Below are positions 60,898-64,000 of a DNA stretch of 64,000 nucleotides, piece after piece; positions within the stretch are counted from its first letter, which is position 1; every line of letters begins with the position of its first letter. The notes under the pieces were generated by a model. That model saw nothing but the letters and a program-made list of their open reading frames with translations, had not been told where the DNA came from and made no database searches. Origin of the DNA: Enterobacter_D sp963521185 (GTDB taxonomy: Bacteria; Pseudomonadota; Gammaproteobacteria; Enterobacterales; Enterobacteriaceae); assembly GCA_963521185.1 (NCBI GenBank), contig CAUQTV010000007.1, positions 105,904 through 169,903 of the forward strand, written 5' to 3'. Both the position numbers and the translations under genes were made by a program.

Positions 60898-61174
60898 AAG
60901 GTTTCGCAGATTGAGAGCGCCACGCCGTAAGCGGGCTGACAGGCATCCATGCGGTTTAGCAAAGCGCAAAATAGTAGCCGCAGAGCGCAGGAGATACCAG
61001 TTTTATTGTCATTAACCTTATAAAAACCTAACTTTCAGTTAACAATAATCAACTTAGTTTTTAGTCTTTAAACAATATTTAATTTACCAGCCGATGATGA
61101 TACGTTAGTGCTGCTAATTATTTCACCCGCGAATCCGTCAAATAAAGCGGCACTAAAAGTAGGGCATTATCATT
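60898..61174. promoter_or_regulatory. Divergent SulP gene/mqo control region
   Basis: 277 bp, AT-rich near mqo, with no gene. GTTAACAATAATCAA at 61038-61052 resembles an ArcA-type site; E. coli mqo is repressed by ArcA. The match is loose and is offered as inference. Confidence 0.4.
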
Positions 61175-62800
61175 ATGAAAAAAATGCGTGCCAGGCTCTT
61201 TGCTAAGGCGCCAGGTCTTCATGCGGCCTCAGCAAAGGCGAAGACAAAAGTGACAGTGAAGCACCAGACAGACGTGCTTTTAATTGGTGGTGGTATCATG
61301 AGCGCCACGCTCGGTACGTATTTACAGGCGCTGGAGCCAGAGTGGTCAATGACCCTGGTAGAGCGTCTGGACGACGTGGCGAAAGAGAGCTCCGACGGCT
61401 GGAACAATGCCGGAACCGGGCACTCTGCGCTGATGGAGCTGAACTACACGCCAAAAAACGCCGACGGATCGGTTAGCATTGCAAAAGCGGTTGAAATCAA
61501 TGAGGCGTTCCTCATCTCCCGCCAGTTCTGGGCGCATCAGGTGAAAGCCGGTGTGTTGCAGGATCCCAAATCCTTTATCAATACCGTGCCGCACATGAGC
61601 TTTGTGTGGGGCGATGAAAACGTCAACTTTTTACGCACGCGCTTTGCGGCCATGCAGCAGAGCGAGCTGTTTCGCGGCATCCGCTACTCCGAAGATTACG
61701 CCCAGATAAAAGCCTGGGCCCCGCTGGTGATGGAAGGCCGTTCGCCGAAGCAGAAAGTGGCCGCCACGCGCACTGAAATGGGCACTGATGTCAATTTTGG
61801 CGAAGTCACCCGCCAACTGGTGGCGTCGCTCAAACAAAAAAATAACTTCACGTTACAGCTGAATACGGAAGTGCGCGGCATCAAGCGCAACGCGGATAAT
61901 AGCTGGACCGTCACCGTCGTTGACGTCAATAACCCGCAACTCAAACAGACCATTCATGCCAGATTCGTCTTTATTGGCGCGGGGGGCGCAGCGTTAAAAT
62001 TGTTGCAAGCGTCCGGCATTCCCCAGGCGGCAGACTATGCCGGTTTCCCGGTTGGCGGTCAGTTTCTCGTGGCGGATAACCCGGAGATCGTCAGTCAGCA
62101 TCAGGCGAAAGTGTACGGTCAGGCCTCGGTTGGCGCTCCGCCCATGTCGGTTCCGCACATCGATACGCGCATTATCGACGGTAAGCGCGTGCTGCTGTTT
62201 GGCCCGTTCGCGACCTTCACCACCAAGTTTTTGAAGAACGGATCGCTGTGGGACCTGCCGCGCTCAACCAAACCGACGAACTTTATGCCAATGGTCAACG
62301 TAGGGCTGAGCAACTTTGGGCTGGTCAAATACCTGGTCGGGCAGGTGGTACAGAGCGAAGACAACCGTATGGCTGCGCTGCGCGATTACTATCCGCAGGC
62401 GAAGAAAGAGGACTGGCGTTTGTGGCAGGCGGGCCAGCGCGTACAGATCATTGAACGCGACGCGAAAAAAGGGGGCGTGCTGCGTCTGGGCACTGAAGTG
62501 GTCTGCGACGAGCAGGGCACTATTGCCGCGCTGCTGGGGGCTTCGCCGGGCGCATCAACGGCAGCGCCAATCATGCTGCACCTGATGGAAAAAGTGTTTA
62601 AAGAGAAGCTCGCCACGCCGCAGTGGCAGCAAAAGATTAAGGCGATGGTGCCGACCTGGGGCATCTCCCTGGAGGGCAATCCTGCGCTGGCGGAGCAGCA
62701 ACTGCAAGCCACCAGCGCCGTGCTGGGCCTGAAATACGAGCCACCCGTGGCCGCCAACGATCAGGCTGAAGAAGCGGAATCGATGGCTGATATCGCCTGA
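61175..62800 (+). CDS. mqo: Malate:quinone oxidoreductase
   Basis: A 541-residue membrane-associated FAD enzyme that oxidises malate to oxaloacetate and reduces quinone. The FAD-binding motif VLLIGGGIMSATLGTYL is at about 34-50, followed by ESSDGWNNAGTGHSALMELNYTP and the C-terminal LGASPGASTAAPIML. A short basic/hydrophobic N-terminal extension precedes the FAD domain, as in E. coli. The start MKKMRARLF is colinear with E. coli Mqo. Confidence 0.96.
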   Translation: MKKMRARLFAKAPGLHAASAKAKTKVTVKHQTDVLLIGGGIMSATLGTYLQALEPEWSMTLVERLDDVAKESSDGWNNAGTGHSALMELNYTPKNADGSVSIAKAVEINEAFLISRQFWAHQVKAGVLQDPKSFINTVPHMSFVWGDENVNFLRTRFAAMQQSELFRGIRYSEDYAQIKAWAPLVMEGRSPKQKVAATRTEMGTDVNFGEVTRQLVASLKQKNNFTLQLNTEVRGIKRNADNSWTVTVVDVNNPQLKQTIHARFVFIGAGGAALKLLQASGIPQAADYAGFPVGGQFLVADNPEIVSQHQAKVYGQASVGAPPMSVPHIDTRIIDGKRVLLFGPFATFTTKFLKNGSLWDLPRSTKPTNFMPMVNVGLSNFGLVKYLVGQVVQSEDNRMAALRDYYPQAKKEDWRLWQAGQRVQIIERDAKKGGVLRLGTEVVCDEQGTIAALLGASPGASTAAPIMLHLMEKVFKEKLATPQWQQKIKAMVPTWGISLEGNPALAEQQLQATSAVLGLKYEPPVAANDQAEEAESMADIA

Positions 62801-62818
62801 ACCCACGCCCGCATACTG

Positions 62819-62850
62819 AAAAAACCAACCTTCGCGGTTGGTTTTTTTTT
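62819..62850 (+). terminator. mqo terminator
   Basis: AACCAACC-TTCGC-GGTTGGTT followed by a T-run to 62850, starting 19 bases after the mqo stop. Confidence 0.92.
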
Positions 62851-63177
62851 GCCTTTCGAATAGCCAAAAATGGACACTTTCTGTGGCATCGGATTTTAAG
62901 CGCTAATAATCAATGCATTAGCGATTACCCCGCAAAACCCTCTTTCAAACGAAACTGCCTGAATTCCACTGCTTTGTATTGAGATACAACGCTTTAGAAA
63001 ATATTTCTGATCTGAATCATTACCGTGATGAACTATCGATGAAACTTTTTCATTTGTGAACTACCGCACGCAAAGTTAATTTGCGTCTCTAAAATAGAAA
63101 CGCATTTATGGTGATAGCTCAAACCATAACGTCAGAAATAACCCGTTCCACACATATCATAATCAGGTTTGAAACAA
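62851..63177 (+). promoter_or_regulatory. Upstream region of repeat-protein gene
   Basis: About 327 AT-rich bases without a gene. CGCTAAT (62901-62907) and ATTAGCG (62917-62923) form a 7-bp inverted repeat. I see no confident promoter. The gene's ribosome-binding site is weak (AGGTTTGAAACAA before the ATG). Confidence 0.4.
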
Positions 63178-64000
63178 ATGAAATTGAGTAAGCTGGTCTT
63201 ATTAATGTCTGCTGCGGCGTCCATGTCTGTCCAGGCAATGAGCCTCAACGAAGCCGATGTGAACGTGAAGATTGCGCAGTCAGATTATGACAACGCGCTG
63301 AGTGATTATAATCATGCGGCAAGATTGCAGAGCAGTGGTGTAAACGGCTCGGTGGCCGAAAAAAATATGAACGCAGCCGCTACGGCGCGGGCACAAGCGC
63401 TGGCCGATCAGCGCACCGCTTATGCCGCCTCTGCGCGTGAGGCCAGCGTGGCCATTCAGAAACAGGCCGACGATAAAGTGGCCGGCCAGGTGCTACGTGA
63501 AAACGAAGCTTACGCGCACGGTCTGCGCAATATGCATCCGTCACAAACCACCCCTGACACACTGGCTCCGTCCACCACAAAAGAAACCAATCCGTTGGGA
63601 CATCCTACCGGGCAGAATATGGATTCGATGACCCACAAGGGGAACTGGAATCAGCAGCCGGGGATTGTGAAAGAGAGCAACGTGGTGGGTAAGCCAACCA
63701 ACACCCAGACCGGACCTGTCACCCATTTAGACCGTAGTGCCAAGGACGCGCAGGCCGCTACCGTGGCAGCAGCAGCACATCTTGATGCCGCTCACCATGT
63801 CGGGCATGCCACCGCCAGCGCCACGCCGAATGTGGATCGCAGTGCGCATCTGGATACGGTAAACCACGTCAGTCATGCGACCGCCACTGCAACACCGAGC
63901 GTGGATCGCAGTACGCATCTTGATGCCGTGCAGCACTACAGCTCTGAGCCGGGTGCGCATCTGGATACGGTAAACCACGTCAGCCATGCGACCGCCACCG
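63178..64000 (+). CDS. Exported protein with His-containing tandem repeats (partial)
   Basis: I do not recognise this protein. The frame is open from the ATG at 63178 to the window end, at least 274 codons. Residues 1-20 are a signal peptide (MKLSKLVLLMSAAASMSVQA). Residues about 21-115 are alanine-, glutamine- and charge-rich and probably helical (AEKNMNAAATARAQALADQR). A Pro/Thr/Asn-rich linker follows (about 120-180). From 63724 the segment HLD recurs five times, each copy starting a repeat such as HLDTVNHVSHATATATPSVD. No lipobox or transmembrane helix is visible, so it should be periplasmic, surface or secreted. The 3' end is outside the window. Confidence 0.8.
   Translation, partial: MKLSKLVLLMSAAASMSVQAMSLNEADVNVKIAQSDYDNALSDYNHAARLQSSGVNGSVAEKNMNAAATARAQALADQRTAYAASAREASVAIQKQADDKVAGQVLRENEAYAHGLRNMHPSQTTPDTLAPSTTKETNPLGHPTGQNMDSMTHKGNWNQQPGIVKESNVVGKPTNTQTGPVTHLDRSAKDAQAATVAAAAHLDAAHHVGHATASATPNVDRSAHLDTVNHVSHATATATPSVDRSTHLDAVQHYSSEPGAHLDTVNHVSHATAT
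63778..64000 (+). repeat. Tandem 69/42-bp coding repeats
   Basis: Repeat units start with CAT (His) at 63778, 63847, 63916 and 63958; a shorter HLD unit starts at 63724. Units 1 and 2 are 69 bp, unit 3 is 42 bp, and unit 4 runs past the edge. Over the 43 bases visible, unit 4 differs from unit 2 at only two, both silent. Confidence 0.88.

Noticed and set aside
63727..63987. Minus-strand frame across the terminal repeats
   Set aside because: It repeats the same periodicity in reverse complement, and the plus frame has a signal peptide and continuous reading from 63178, so the plus strand is the coding one.
63778..64000. CRISPR-like array
   Set aside because: The periodic units are contiguous, in frame and coding, with no unique spacers between identical repeats.

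Overview
The window is chromosomal DNA of a member of the Enterobacteriaceae. Almost every protein is a close relative of an Escherichia coli or Salmonella protein, and the gene order follows the E. coli chromosome from lrhA/nuo to mqo. It is not E. coli itself. A chemotaxis gene cheV sits between nuoN and rbn. A small-subunit catalase follows menE, where E. coli has pmrD/arn. glpT has no glpQ. mgtE and a SulP-type gene lie between yojI and mqo, and wild-type GyrA carries Thr83. This fits a non-Escherichia genus of the Enterobacter/Klebsiella/Kosakonia type; the exact genus cannot be fixed by eye. I see no tRNA or rRNA genes, insertion sequences, prophage genes or CRISPR arrays.

Layout. (1) 1-17184: the regulator lrhA, a 635-bp regulatory gap, then the complete 13-gene nuoA-N operon for respiratory complex I, closed by a strong terminator. 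REP-type palindromes sit inside the operon at nuoF/nuoG and nuoL/nuoM. (2) 17254-20150: cheV, rbn (RNase BN), elaA and elaB. (3) 20244-27257: menF-menD-menH-menB-menC-menE, which make 1,4-dihydroxy-2-naphthoyl-CoA for menaquinone, the quinone used by complex I in anaerobic respiration. (4) 27275-30788: catalase, yfaZ and the CinA-like yfaY. (5) 30883-36527: glpABC (anaerobic glycerol-3-phosphate dehydrogenase) divergent from glpT (glycerol-3-phosphate uptake). (6) 36528-37437: an AT-rich stretch with one orphan winged-helix regulator. (7) 37483-45122: nrdA-nrdB-yfaE (class Ia ribonucleotide reductase), ubiG and gyrA, with paired NrdR-like and DnaA boxes ahead of nrdA. (8) 45253-53489: the Rcs phosphorelay (rcsC, rcsB, rcsD), the antisense RNA micF and the porin gene ompC. 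(9) 53597-62800: apbE, ada, alkB, yojI, mgtE, a short SulP-type permease and mqo. (10) 63178 to the window end: an unrecognised exported protein with histidine-containing tandem repeats, cut off by the edge.

A functional theme is electron flow through quinones: complex I, menaquinone synthesis, glycerol-3-phosphate dehydrogenase, UbiG and malate:quinone oxidoreductase all feed or build the quinone pool. A second theme is envelope control (LrhA, Rcs, OmpC/MicF). The least explained parts are the repeat protein at the right edge, the solitary winged-helix regulator near 37 kb, and a nested inverted repeat that encloses the menF promoter and pairs with its ribosome-binding site.
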